Below, piece after piece: positions 7,188 to 15,309 of a DNA stretch of 64,000 nucleotides. Under the pieces are notes generated by a model. That model saw nothing but the letters and a program-made list of their open reading frames with translations. It had not been told where the DNA came from and did not search any database. The position numbers and the translations under genes are program-made. Each line of letters begins with the position of its first letter. Positions within the stretch are counted from its first letter, which is position 1. Source of the DNA: AC-43 sp963728855. GTDB lineage: Bacteria > Actinomycetota > Actinomycetes > Mycobacteriales > Micromonosporaceae. Location of the stretch: the NCBI GenBank assembly GCA_963728855.1, contig CAVSLN010000007.1, forward strand, positions 806,001 through 870,000. The letters are read 5' to 3'.

Positions 7188-8825
7188 ATGACGACCGTCG
7201 AGGTCGCCACCACCGAGCCGGCCGGGGCTGAGCCCGCCGGTGCGCCTGTCGTGGCCGTCGCGCCGCAGCCGGGGCGCCCGCGCGGATGGCTCGCCATGCT
7301 CCTGGCGCTGGCCGGGGGTGGTGCCCAGCTGCTCGCCTTCCCGCCGTACGGGCTGTGGTGGTGCGCTCCGGTCGGGGTGGCGCTGCTGGCCGTCGCGGTG
7401 CACCGGCGGGGGGTACGGGCCGGGGCCGGGCTCGGCCTGCTGGGCGGCCTGGCGCTGTTCGTACCGCTGCTGTCCTGGACGAGCATCGTCGGCGGAGCCG
7501 TACCGTGGCTGCTGCTGGCCGTACTGCAGGCCGCGTTCGTCGCGCTCTACGGTGCCGGGGCCGCCTGGTGCGGTGCGCTGGTCGACCGGTACCGGTGGAG
7601 CTGGCCCTTGGTCACCGGCGCCCTGTGGACCGTGCAGGAGGCGCTGCGCGACCGGTACCCCTTCGGGGGTTTTCCCTGGGGGCGACTGGCCTTCAGCCAG
7701 GCCGACGCGCCGGCGCTGCGCTTCGCGGTCCTCGGCGGCGCGCCGCTGGTGACCTTCGCGGTCGCCACCACCGGCGGCCTGGTCGCCGTGGCGCTGTGGC
7801 GGCGCTGGTCGCTCCCGCGTGCCCGGCTGGTCGGGGTGGCCCTGGCCGGCGGGGCGGTCCTGCTGGCCGCCGCGGGCCTCGCCGTCCCGACCGCCACGCC
7901 CGAGGGCCCCACGCTGACCGTCGCGATCGTGCAGGGCAACGTGCCGCGGCTCGGCCTGGAGTTCAACGCGCAGCGCCGGGCGGTACTGGACAACCACGTG
8001 GGCGCCACGCTGGACCTGGCCGGCCGGGTCCGCGCCGGTACCGCCGCCCGACCCGACCTGGTGGTCTGGCCGGAGAACGCCAGCGACATCGACCCGCTGG
8101 TCGAGCAGGACGCCGACGCGCGGGCACTCATCCAGCAGGCGGCCGACTCGATCGGCGTACCGATCATGCTCGGTGCGGTGCTGCTCGGCCCGGGCGACCA
8201 CGCCCGCAACGCGACGCTGGTCTGGCTACCGGCGACCGGGATGTCCCAGATGTACGTCAAACGGCACCCCGTCCCGTTCGCCGAGTACATGCCGCTGCGC
8301 TCGGTCGCCCGGCTGGTCAGCGACCGGGTCGACCTGGTCCGCTCCGACTTCGTCGCCGGCGACAAGCCGGGTGTCGTGCGCGCCGGTAGCGCGACCGTCG
8401 GCGTGGCGATCTGCTTCGAGGTCGCCTACGACGGGTTGGTCCGCGACACCGTGACCGGCGGGGCGCAGCTGCTCGTGGTGCAGACCAACAACGCGGACTT
8501 CACCCCGGCCGAGGCGGCCCAGCAGCTGGCGATGGTTCGGCTGCGCGCCGTGGAGCACGGACGCGACGGGCTGATGGTCTCGACCGTGGGGATCTCCGGG
8601 TTCGTCCGGGCGGACGGCGCGAGCCAGGACGAGACGGGGTTCAACACCCCGGCGGTACGGGTACGTCAGGTGCGGCTTGGTGGCGAACGTACCCTGGCGG
8701 GTGGGCTGGGACCCATCCCGGAATATATTCTCGTCGGTCTGGGCGTCGCGGCGCTCATCGGCGCCACGGCGCTGCACGGACGCAGACGTCGACGGACACC
8801 ACAGCAGACCCAGGAGGCAATGTGA
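7188..8825 (+). CDS. lnt: Apolipoprotein N-acyltransferase
   Basis: Membrane enzyme that transfers a third acyl chain to the N-terminal cysteine of lipoproteins. The 545 residues begin with about six hydrophobic segments (residues 25-230) followed by an outward-facing nitrilase-like domain. The nitrilase triad candidates are visible: Glu in VKRHPVPFAEYMPLR context, Lys in that same block, and Cys in VGVAICFEVAYDG. WPENASDIDP is a family signature. The start at ATG 7188 follows GAGGGG; longer readings start inside non-coding sequence. The gene overlaps ppm1 by four bases, the arrangement known from mycobacteria, where the two are fused or adjacent. Confidence 0.93.
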   Translation: MTTVEVATTEPAGAEPAGAPVVAVAPQPGRPRGWLAMLLALAGGGAQLLAFPPYGLWWCAPVGVALLAVAVHRRGVRAGAGLGLLGGLALFVPLLSWTSIVGGAVPWLLLAVLQAAFVALYGAGAAWCGALVDRYRWSWPLVTGALWTVQEALRDRYPFGGFPWGRLAFSQADAPALRFAVLGGAPLVTFAVATTGGLVAVALWRRWSLPRARLVGVALAGGAVLLAAAGLAVPTATPEGPTLTVAIVQGNVPRLGLEFNAQRRAVLDNHVGATLDLAGRVRAGTAARPDLVVWPENASDIDPLVEQDADARALIQQAADSIGVPIMLGAVLLGPGDHARNATLVWLPATGMSQMYVKRHPVPFAEYMPLRSVARLVSDRVDLVRSDFVAGDKPGVVRAGSATVGVAICFEVAYDGLVRDTVTGGAQLLVVQTNNADFTPAEAAQQLAMVRLRAVEHGRDGLMVSTVGISGFVRADGASQDETGFNTPAVRVRQVRLGGERTLAGGLGPIPEYILVGLGVAALIGATALHGRRRRRTPQQTQEAM

Positions 8826-9613
8826 GCGAGGGCACCACGACACCGGAGCGCAGTGAGGGCTACCCGGGTGTGGGGCGGGTTCTCGTGGTGATTCCGACCT
8901 ACAACGAGGCCGACAACATCCGGGTCATCACCGGGCGGGTACGCAAGGCGGTGCCCCAGGTGGACATCCTCATCGCCGACGACAACAGCCCGGACGGCAC
9001 CGGCGCGATCGCCGACGAGCTGTCGGCGGCCGACGAGCAGATCCACGTCCTGCACCGGCCGGGCAAGCAGGGCCTCGGGGCGGCGTACGTGGCCGGGTTC
9101 GGCTGGGCCCGCGAGCACGGGTACGAGGCCGTGGTGGAGATGGACGCCGACGGCTCCCACGCGCCCGAGCAGCTGTCCCTGTTGCTGGACGCGGCCCGGG
9201 AGGCCGACCTCGTCATGGGCTCCCGGTACGTGCCCGGCGGTACGGTGGTCAACTGGCCCAAGCGCCGGGAGTTCCTGTCGCGCGGCGGCAGCCTGTACAC
9301 CCGGATGGCGCTCGGGGTGCCGTACCGGGACGCCACCGGCGGGTACCGGGTCTACCGGATGCCGGTACTGGAGAAGATCGAGGTCGACTCGGTCACCTCG
9401 CAGGGCTACTGCTTCCAGATCGACCTGCTGTGGCGGGTGCACAAGTGCGGCTTCCGTGTCATGGAGGTACCGATCACCTTCGCCGAACGGGAGCGCGGCG
9501 CCAGCAAGATGAGCTCGCGGATCGTCCGGGAGGCGTTCTGGCGGGTCGGGGTCTGGGGCCTGCGGTCCCGGCTGGACTCGGTACGGAAGCTCTTCGGCGG
9601 CAAGCGCCATTGA
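8822..9613 (+). CDS. ppm1: Polyprenol-phosphate mannosyltransferase (GT2)
   Basis: Cytoplasmic family 2 glycosyltransferase that makes polyprenyl-phosphomannose from GDP-mannose for lipoglycan and protein mannosylation. The 263-residue protein shows VVIPTYNEADNI, the DDNSPDGTG nucleotide-binding stretch, the metal-binding DADGSH, and the catalytic-loop region GSRYVPGG. No C-terminal membrane domain is present. The GTG start overlaps the lnt stop, so Lnt and Ppm1 are coupled, matching the M. smegmatis and corynebacterial split form of the M. tuberculosis fusion protein. Confidence 0.92.
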   Translation: MSEGTTTPERSEGYPGVGRVLVVIPTYNEADNIRVITGRVRKAVPQVDILIADDNSPDGTGAIADELSAADEQIHVLHRPGKQGLGAAYVAGFGWAREHGYEAVVEMDADGSHAPEQLSLLLDAAREADLVMGSRYVPGGTVVNWPKRREFLSRGGSLYTRMALGVPYRDATGGYRVYRMPVLEKIEVDSVTSQGYCFQIDLLWRVHKCGFRVMEVPITFAERERGASKMSSRIVREAFWRVGVWGLRSRLDSVRKLFGGKRH

Positions 9614-9629
9614 GCCTGCGGAGGTGGGC

Positions 9630-10115
9630 ATGCGGCAGCGACTGGGACTGTTCGCGCTCGGGCTGCTGCTCCTCGCCGCCGCCGAGATCGCGCTGCTGAT
9701 CCTCGTCGTCCAGCAGATCGGGCTGGGCCTGACCCTGCTGCTGGTGCTGGTGACCTCCCTGCTCGGCGGGTGGCTGCTGCGCCGGGAGGGCATCCGGGCC
9801 TGGCAGGCGTTGCGGCGCGCGTCGATGGACGGGCGGCCACCCGGGGCGGAGATGAGCGACGGGCTGCTCGGCCTGCTGGCCGGGGTACTGCTCGTGGTGC
9901 CCGGCTTCCTCACCGACGCCGTCGGGCTGGCGCTGCTGGTGCCGCCCGTACGGCGCGGGGCCCGGTCGGGGGTACGGCGGCTGGCCGAGCGGCGGGTGCC
10001 GTCGGCCGTGGCCGGTGACCTGTTCGGGCCGCGCCGGGTACGGGTACGCCGTGGGCCGCCCCCGCCGCCCGACGACCCCACCACCCCGATCGAGGGCGAG
10101 ATCATCGACTCCTGA
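9630..10115 (+). CDS. fxsA: FxsA family membrane protein
   Basis: Small cytoplasmic-membrane protein of the FxsA family (161 residues), whose E. coli member affects phage T7 exclusion. Hydrophobic segments lie near residues 5-30, 35-52 and 80-105, with LLGGWLLRREGIRAWQ between. The C-terminal tail is Arg- and Pro-rich and probably cytoplasmic. ATG 9630 is preferred because GGAGG sits five bases upstream; a GTG two codons earlier would be too close. It follows ppm1 by 16 bases and is likely in the same operon. The role here is unknown. Confidence 0.85.
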   Translation: MRQRLGLFALGLLLLAAAEIALLILVVQQIGLGLTLLLVLVTSLLGGWLLRREGIRAWQALRRASMDGRPPGAEMSDGLLGLLAGVLLVVPGFLTDAVGLALLVPPVRRGARSGVRRLAERRVPSAVAGDLFGPRRVRVRRGPPPPPDDPTTPIEGEIIDS

Positions 10116-10145
10116 GGCGGCCGGCGCGGCGACCCGCGCCCGGCG

Positions 10146-10505
10146 TCAGGACTCGCCGGGCGGCTCGACGATGGCCCGTACCTCCATCGCCCAGTGCCGG
10201 GCGTCCGGCCACCGCGCGGCGATCTCCTCGGCCCGTTCCGGGGTGGCACAGTCCACGATCAGGTAGCCGGCGACATACTCCTTGGCCTCGATGTACGGGC
10301 CGTCGGTGACCACCGGCACCCCGTCGCGCATTCGCACGGTACGGGTGGTCGCCGGGTCGGCCAGCCCGTCGCCACCGACCCACTCGCCGGACGCGGTGAG
10401 CTGCTGCCAGATCCCGTCGACCTCGTTCATCAACGCGGTGCGGTCCTCCTCGGGCATGGCCTGGAAGGCGGCCGGGTTCTGGTAGATCAACAGCAGGTAC
10501 GTCAC
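10146..10505 (-). CDS. YCII-related DGPF domain protein
   Basis: A 119-residue protein of the YCII-like DGPFAETKE family. It begins YLLLIYQNPAAF and holds TDGPYIEAKEYVAGYLIVDC, with Tyr replacing Phe in the DGPF signature. These proteins commonly pair with ECF42 sigma factors, but no sigma gene adjoins this copy. The GTG start at 10505 follows GAGGAGTGAGGAC. The biochemical function of the family is not established. It is convergent with fxsA and lies downstream of the rbpA terminator. Confidence 0.85.
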   Translation of the reverse strand: MTYLLLIYQNPAAFQAMPEEDRTALMNEVDGIWQQLTASGEWVGGDGLADPATTRTVRMRDGVPVVTDGPYIEAKEYVAGYLIVDCATPERAEEIAARWPDARHWAMEVRAIVEPPGES

Positions 10506-10599
10506 GTCCTCACTCCTCGCGGTCGGGCGCCGGTACGGGCGGCTGGGCTGTCCCGCACAGGTCGCAGCCGCCGGCCCGGCCTCGACATCCGAAACGCGG

Positions 10600-10643
10600 A
10601 CAGGCCCCCGCCCGGAGTCGAGTCGCTCCGGACGGCGGCCTGT
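10600..10643 (-). terminator. Terminator hairpin downstream of rbpA
   Basis: Outer arms ACAGGCC/GGCCTGT and inner arms CCGGAG/CTCCGG form a long interrupted stem just past the rbpA stop. There is no T run, as is common in high-GC actinomycetes. Confidence 0.55.
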
Positions 10644-10660
10644 GGGTCGGTGTGCGGGGG

Positions 10661-11002
10661 TCAGGCCCGGCCGCGGCGGGCCCGTACCTCTTCCAGCCGC
10701 TCGGCCAGGATGTCCTCCAGCTCCGCTATGGACCGCCGCTCCAGCAGCATGTCCCAGTGGGTACGCGGCGGCTTGGCCTTCTTCTGCTCGGGCTCGTTGC
10801 CGTCGACCAGCCGCGCCACCGTACCGTCGAACTTGCACTCCCAGGTGATCGGGACCTCGGCATCGACGGCGAAGGGCACCTCGAACTGGTGGCCCCTGGC
10901 GCAGAGGTACTCGCGGGTCTGTCGCGGAGCCAGCTCGGTGTTGCGGTCGGACTCGTAGCTGACGGCTCCGAGGCGGCTTCCGCGCAGCATGCGCTCGCCC
11001 AT
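10661..11002 (-). CDS. rbpA: RNA polymerase-binding protein RbpA
   Basis: Actinobacterial transcription factor that binds principal sigma factors and RNA polymerase and stabilises the open complex. The 113-residue protein has the N-terminal SRLGAVSYESDRN tail, the core domain with CARGHQFEVPFAVDAEVP and WECKFDGTVA, and the C-terminal sigma-interacting helix TPRTHWDMLLERRS-type stretch (here PRTHWDMLLERRSIAELEDI). Cys residues of the zinc site seen in S. coelicolor are partly kept. Start ATG 11002 follows GAAGGGGA. A SigR-like promoter lies 45-70 bases upstream, consistent with disulfide-stress control known for rbpA in Streptomyces. Confidence 0.95.
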   Translation of the reverse strand: MGERMLRGSRLGAVSYESDRNTELAPRQTREYLCARGHQFEVPFAVDAEVPITWECKFDGTVARLVDGNEPEQKKAKPPRTHWDMLLERRSIAELEDILAERLEEVRARRGRA

Positions 11003-11046
11003 GGTCGGCTTTCCCCTTCGGGTGGTCGTAGACGTTACGTGGGTGT

Positions 11047-11072
11047 AACGAGAGGGTCGGTCTGGCGATTCC
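11047..11072 (-). promoter_or_regulatory. SigR-type promoter of rbpA (GGAAT-N18-GTT)
   Basis: Reading on the minus strand, GGAAT occupies 11072-11068 and GTT 11049-11047 with exactly 18 bases between. This fits the published SigR consensus from Streptomyces and is correctly placed about 45 bases before the rbpA start codon. Confidence 0.65.
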
Positions 11073-11131
11073 CCCGCCGTCCGGTCTCGTGTCCTCTTCG
11101 AGGGTAGCCGGCTTGTCGGGAGTCGACCGCC

Positions 11132-12253
11132 CTAGCGGGGCAGAGGCTCGCCGACGGACTGGTCGGAGTACTCACTGGTGTCAAGCAAGTGAGTCTGATT
11201 GGGCGATTCGGGTACCGGTCGGGCGAGCCGCGTGACCGCCGCGGTGAGGTCGCTCACCTGCGTGGCGAGCTGGTCGCCCCGGCTCGTCGCCGCGGCGAGC
11301 TGCGCGCGGGCCGCGGTCAGCTCCCCGGCGAGTACGGCGGCCCGCTCCACCAGCGCCGTGCGCTCGGTGCCGACCCGTTCCACCTCGGTACGCAGCCGGT
11401 CGGTCTCGGTACGGGCCCGGTCCAGCTCCGTACGGGCGGTGTCGCGCTGCCAGGTCGCCTCGTCCGTGGCGCGCCGGAGCACGCCGCCCGCCTGCTCGGC
11501 CTCGGCCAGCCGGGCGGCGAGCCGGTCCCGCTCGGCCACGGCCGCCTCCCGTTCCCGGGTACGGCCGGCCAGCTCGGTACGGGCCGCGTCGCGCTCGCCG
11601 GTCAGCGTGCCCACGGCGGTGGCGTGCTCGTCCCGTACCCGTCGAAGCTCCTCGTCCAGCCGGTCCCGGGCGGACTGCGCCTCCTCGCGCAGCCCGGCCT
11701 CCCGGGCGGCCGCCGTGCGCGCCTCGTCCCGCGCCTGCCGCGCCGCCTCGGCCCGGGCCCGCGCCTCGGTCGCGGTGTCCGTGGCCCGCCGAAGCGCCTC
11801 GGCCAGCTCGTCGGCGCGCCGGGCGGCGGTACCGGCCTCGTCGCGGTGCTCGGCCGCCCGGGCCTGGGCGGTCTGTGCCTCGCGGCGGGCCTCGTCGCGC
11901 TCGGTGTGCGCGGCGGCGACGTGGCTGGCCGCCTCGGCCCGGACCGCGGCGACCTGCCGCTCCACCCCCGCTGGGCTGAGCTCGGCGTGCAGCGCGTCGG
12001 CGAGGGTACCGGCGGTCAGCTCCAGCCGCTCCACCAGCTCCCACGCCCGGGCCACCTGGCCGCTGAGCCCGGGGGCGGTGCGTTCGCGCATCCGGCCGTT
12101 ACGGGCGGCACGAAGGCAGGCACCGTCGTTGTCGCGGCAGTACCGGAACGGCCGGCCGGCGCCGTCGCGCTGGGGCACCGGCCGTCCACAGTGGACACAG
12201 GGTCGGACCTGGTCCGACCCTGCGCCGGTGGGGACCTCGGACGGGGTGCTCAT
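11132..12253 (-). CDS. Zinc-ribbon-like N-terminus plus long coiled-coil protein
   Basis: A 373-residue protein I do not recognise. Residues 18-46 hold CVHCGRPVP and CRDNDGAC, a likely Cys-type metal site. Residues about 60-345 form an almost unbroken Ala/Arg/Glu-rich coiled coil with heptad character. The tail (SPNQTHLLDTSEYSDQ) is polar and flexible. No membrane segment or catalytic motif is visible. A KfrA-like DNA-binding or scaffold role is conceivable but not shown. It lies upstream of rbpA on the same strand but has its own intergenic region, and is divergent from the DUF2237-like gene. Confidence 0.7.
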   Translation of the reverse strand: MSTPSEVPTGAGSDQVRPCVHCGRPVPQRDGAGRPFRYCRDNDGACLRAARNGRMRERTAPGLSGQVARAWELVERLELTAGTLADALHAELSPAGVERQVAAVRAEAASHVAAAHTERDEARREAQTAQARAAEHRDEAGTAARRADELAEALRRATDTATEARARAEAARQARDEARTAAAREAGLREEAQSARDRLDEELRRVRDEHATAVGTLTGERDAARTELAGRTREREAAVAERDRLAARLAEAEQAGGVLRRATDEATWQRDTARTELDRARTETDRLRTEVERVGTERTALVERAAVLAGELTAARAQLAAATSRGDQLATQVSDLTAAVTRLARPVPESPNQTHLLDTSEYSDQSVGEPLPR

Positions 12254-12341
12254 GCCCGTCGAGCTTAGGACGTCGAAGGGCGCGAGGCCCGCAACCGGCG
12301 AACGGCGTGCCTCGGCGTCCGTACCGTGCGAAGCTGATCAG

Positions 12342-12734
12342 GTGACCGGTGACCGTAATGTTCTCGGTGGGGAGCTGGAGCCCTGCGGTACCGACCCGGT
12401 GACCGGGTTCTTCCGGGACGGCCGGTGCAGCACCGGGCCGGAGGATCTGGGCAGCCACACGGTGTGCGCGGTGGTCAGCGTCGAGTTCCTCGCCCACCAG
12501 CAGCGGGTCGGCAACGACCTGGTGACGCCCCGGCCGGAGTACCGGTTCCCCGGGCTGCACCCGGGCGACCGCTGGTGCGTCGTGGCCGCGCGCTGGTTGC
12601 AGGCGTACGAGGCCGGGGTGGCCCCGCCCGTGGTGCTGGCCGCCACGCACGAGCGGGCGCTGGACGTCGTCCCGCTGCCGGCGCTGCGCGAGCACGCGGT
12701 GGACGTGCCGGCCGATCCCAGCTCGCTGATCTGA
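12342..12734 (+). CDS. DUF2237-like conserved protein
   Basis: A 130-residue protein with the hallmarks of the DUF2237 family: NVLGGELEPCGTDPVTGFFRDG at the N-terminus, then GSHTVCAVVSVEFL, GNDLVTPRPEY, FPGLHPGDRWCVVAARW and ATHERALDVVPL. Four conserved cysteines (positions about 16, 28, 43 and 77) suggest a metal site or redox role, but no function is established for the family. The GTG 12342 start lacks a ribosome site and may be leaderless. The acetyltransferase gene follows ten bases later, suggesting one transcript. Confidence 0.85.
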   Translation: MTGDRNVLGGELEPCGTDPVTGFFRDGRCSTGPEDLGSHTVCAVVSVEFLAHQQRVGNDLVTPRPEYRFPGLHPGDRWCVVAARWLQAYEAGVAPPVVLAATHERALDVVPLPALREHAVDVPADPSSLI

Positions 12735-12744
12735 GGAGCCCGGC

Positions 12745-13254
12745 GTGCTGCTGCGCGACGTCGGGCCGGGCGACGTGGACGCGTACGTGCGGATGCGGTG
12801 CGACCCGGTCATGATGGCCGACCTCGGCGGCCCGCTGCCCCGGGAGGGCATCGAGACGAAGGTGGCGCGCGATGTACGGTCGGCGGAGTCGGGTACCGAG
12901 TGGATCAAGATGATCGTGCCGGACGAGGAGCGGCCCAAGGTGGTCGCGGGCACGGTCGTGCTGTGGCCCAACGCTGAGCACGGCGAGACGCTGTCGGAGG
13001 CCGGCTGGATGGTGCTGCCCGAGTTCCAGGGGCACGGGCTGGGCAAGCGGGCGGTACGGGCGCTGCTGGAGCAGGCTCGTGGCGACGGGCGGTGGGGCCT
13101 CGTCCACGCGTTCCCGGCGACCACGAACGGGCCGTCGAACGGCATCTGCCGCTCGCTGGGCTTCACGCTGGTCGGGGAGCAGGACGTGACCTTCGCCGAC
13201 CGGGTGCTGCACTCCAACCACTGGGTCATCAACCCGCCGGTCGACGTCGTCTGA
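12745..13254 (+). CDS. GNAT family N-acetyltransferase
   Basis: Acetyl-CoA-dependent acetyltransferase of 169 residues. It starts LLRDVGPGDVDAYVRMRCDP and shows motif A as VLPEFQGHGLGKRAVRALLEQ, which binds the CoA pyrophosphate, with ATTNGPSNGICRSLGF as the following strand-helix. The substrate is not predictable. GTG 12745 is preceded by GAGGAG at good spacing. It is probably co-transcribed with the upstream DUF2237-like gene. Confidence 0.88.
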   Translation: MLLRDVGPGDVDAYVRMRCDPVMMADLGGPLPREGIETKVARDVRSAESGTEWIKMIVPDEERPKVVAGTVVLWPNAEHGETLSEAGWMVLPEFQGHGLGKRAVRALLEQARGDGRWGLVHAFPATTNGPSNGICRSLGFTLVGEQDVTFADRVLHSNHWVINPPVDVV

Positions 13255-13355
13255 CCCGGCTGAGCCCGGACCCGCGCGGGTTGTCGTCCCGGCGGACGTG
13301 TCAGCCTGGCTGATGGTCCATCAGCACGTCTCGGTCCCGTACGCCCCGGCCTCGT

Positions 13356-13387
13356 TTATCGAATTGTCGGTAATGACAATCTGATAA
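13356..13387. promoter_or_regulatory. 32-bp nested palindrome, AT-rich
   Basis: Outer arms TTATC/GATAA flank inner arms ATTGTC/GACAAT around six bases. It is conspicuously AT-rich for this genome and lies about 180 bases before the next gene. It could be an operator or an RNA hairpin. Nothing else is seen in the 310-base interval 13255-13564 besides this and the next palindrome. Confidence 0.55.
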
Positions 13388-13410
13388 CCGAGCAAAGCAA
13401 GATCCGCCTG

Positions 13411-13434
13411 CGCGCATAATCACGGTTATGCGCG
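13411..13434. promoter_or_regulatory. 24-bp palindrome CGCGCATAA-N6-TTATGCGCG
   Basis: Perfect nine-base arms around six bases, 23 bases after the previous palindrome. Both have an N6 centre. They probably bind dimeric regulators controlling the small membrane-protein gene at 13565. Confidence 0.55.
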
Positions 13435-13564
13435 TGCGGCCGCTTCCGCGGCACCTGCCGACGCCCCGGTTCGGGCGGCACATCGGAGATCCGGCGACGT
13501 GTCGCGCTCGGCAGCCCGGGTAAGTCCAGCGAGTAGGCGGGATCTCGAACTCAAGGAGGAGATC

Positions 13565-13948
13565 ATGACTACCGAAAGCCGAATCGATGGTCGACCGGCC
13601 AACCAGATGGACACCCAGGCGCAGACGCGGCAGGCGCGCCCGGAACGGCAAGATCCACGTTCCGGGGCCCAGCCATCGCGCCCCGAGGTCGTCGAGACGA
13701 GACCGGCGGGTAATGAGACGAAGCCGTCGTTCCTGACCACCGAGTTCTACATCTACCTTGCCTCGGTCGCCGGAGTGCTGATCGCGTCCGCTGCGGTGCG
13801 TACCACTGCCAGCCACAGCGACTACTTCCGAGCCGACCGGGCCTGGTTCTTCATCGTGCTGCTGACCATCGCCTACCTGGTCAGCCGAGGGCTGGCCAAG
13901 GCCGGCAGTCCGACGAGGAGCCGGGCGAAGGACGACGCCCGAATGTAG
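13565..13948 (+). CDS. Small two-TM membrane protein
   Basis: A 127-residue protein of unknown function. The first 55 residues are polar and Gln/Arg/Pro-rich (disordered, cytoplasmic), followed by two hydrophobic segments, EFYIYLASVAGVLIASAAV and AWFFIVLLTIAYLVSRGL, joined by a short loop with TASHSDYFRADR. The basic tail is cytoplasmic. The ATG 13565 start has an ideal ribosome site, AAGGAGGAG, suggesting high expression. The upstream region has two palindromes and the gene is followed by a strong terminator, so it is a monocistronic, regulated unit. Confidence 0.82.
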   Translation: MTTESRIDGRPANQMDTQAQTRQARPERQDPRSGAQPSRPEVVETRPAGNETKPSFLTTEFYIYLASVAGVLIASAAVRTTASHSDYFRADRAWFFIVLLTIAYLVSRGLAKAGSPTRSRAKDDARM

Positions 13949-13972
13949 CGACACACAATGTAGCGACACAGA

Positions 13973-14004
13973 CAGTGGGGCCGCACGGTTGTGCGGTCCC
14001 ACTG
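13973..14004. terminator. Bidirectional terminator hairpin
   Basis: A 14-bp stem (CAGTGGGGCCGCAC pairing with GTGCGGTCCCACTG, one wobble) and GGTT loop, followed by CCGTTT. It lies between the convergent small membrane-protein and sigma-factor genes and can serve both. Confidence 0.75.
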
Positions 14005-14025
14005 CCGTTTCTGAAACGGAGCGGA

Positions 14026-15309
14026 TCAGCCGGCCGTCTCGGCGATCCGGCGGCTGAGGAAGGCCCGCTCGATGTCGTTGTCGCACAGCGCGAGCGCCTC
14101 CCGGTAGGCCACCGCCGCCTCGCCGGTACGGCCGAGCCGGCGCAGCAGGGCCGCCCGGGTGGCGGGCAGGTAGTGGTACCCGGCCAGGCGCGGGTCTTCC
14201 CGCAGCGCGTCGACCTCGGCCAGCGCCGCCTCGGTGCCGTACACCATGGACACCGCGACCGCCCGGTTCAGCGCGACGATCGGCGAGGGCCAGGCACCGA
14301 GCAGCAGGTTATAGAGGTCCAGTACCTGCCGCCAGTCGGTCCGCTCGTAGCTGGGCGCCTCGGCGTGCAGCGCGGCGATGGCGGCCTGCATCGCGAACCG
14401 GCCCGGCCGGCCGCCCTTGAGCGCCGCGACGACCAGCCGACGCCCTTCGGCGATGGCGGCGCGGTCCCAGCGCGACCGGTCCTGCTCCTCCAGCAGCAGC
14501 ATGCGCCCGTCGGCGTCGACCCGAGCCGCCCGGCGGGAGTCGGTCAGCAGGATGAGGGCGAGCAGGCCCAGGGTCTCCCGCTCGTCGGGCATCAGCGTGC
14601 ACAGCAACCTGGCCAGGTCGACCGCGCGCTGGACGAGGTCGGGCCGGACCAGGCCGGCGGAGCCGGGCGCCGTGTGGCCGGTGGTGAAGACCAGGTGCAC
14701 CACGGTGAGCACGGCGTCGAGCCGGTCGGGCAGCTCGGCCACCGGCGGTACCCGGTAGGCGATCCGGGCGGTGGCGATCTTCTTCTTCGCCCGGGTCACC
14801 CGCGCGGCCATCGTGGACTCGCTGACCAGGAACGCGCGGGCGATCTCCGCGGTGGTCAGCCCGCAGACCAGGCGCAGGGTGAGGGCCACCTGGGCCTCCC
14901 GGGCCAGGGCCGGGTGGCAGCAGGTGAAGACCAGGCGCAGCCGGTCGTCCGGGATCTCGTCCGGCTCGCCGGGCTCCGCCACCTCCGGGGGTACGAGCAG
15001 CAGCGGCAGCTTGGTGCGCAGCGTCCGGTCGCGCCGCTGGGCGTCCATGGCCCGGCGCCGGGCGGCCACGGTGAGCCACGCTCCCGGGTTCGTCGGTACG
15101 CCCTGGCGTACCCAGGTGTCCAGCGCCGCCACGTACGCGTCCTGTACGCACTCCTCGGCCAGGTCCATGTCGCGGGCGACGCGCACCGTCGCGGCGAGCA
15201 CGAGGGCCCACTCGCGGCGGTGCGCGTCGGCTACCGCGCGCCGTACCTCAGCCGGGTCCGGCGGGGAAGTGGCCGGCTCCGCGGAGGCTGACCGGGGCGC
15301 CGTGCTCAC
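14026..15309 (-). CDS. ECF42-type RNA polymerase sigma factor
   Basis: Sigma-70 family ECF factor of the ECF42 group, 427 residues. Region 2 begins near HRREWALVLAATVRVARDMDLAEECVQDAYVAAL and region 4 is LVCGLTTAEIARAFLVSESTMAARVTRAKKKI. The C-terminal half (residues 190-427) is the TPR-like extension that marks ECF42 and replaces an anti-sigma factor. VFTCCHPAL is a group signature. The GTG start overlaps the stop of the upstream DGPF gene, the usual ECF42 arrangement. A second, paralogous pair lies near 34 kb. Confidence 0.92.
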   Translation of the reverse strand: MSTAPRSASAEPATSPPDPAEVRRAVADAHRREWALVLAATVRVARDMDLAEECVQDAYVAALDTWVRQGVPTNPGAWLTVAARRRAMDAQRRDRTLRTKLPLLLVPPEVAEPGEPDEIPDDRLRLVFTCCHPALAREAQVALTLRLVCGLTTAEIARAFLVSESTMAARVTRAKKKIATARIAYRVPPVAELPDRLDAVLTVVHLVFTTGHTAPGSAGLVRPDLVQRAVDLARLLCTLMPDERETLGLLALILLTDSRRAARVDADGRMLLLEEQDRSRWDRAAIAEGRRLVVAALKGGRPGRFAMQAAIAALHAEAPSYERTDWRQVLDLYNLLLGAWPSPIVALNRAVAVSMVYGTEAALAEVDALREDPRLAGYHYLPATRAALLRRLGRTGEAAVAYREALALCDNDIERAFLSRRIAETAG

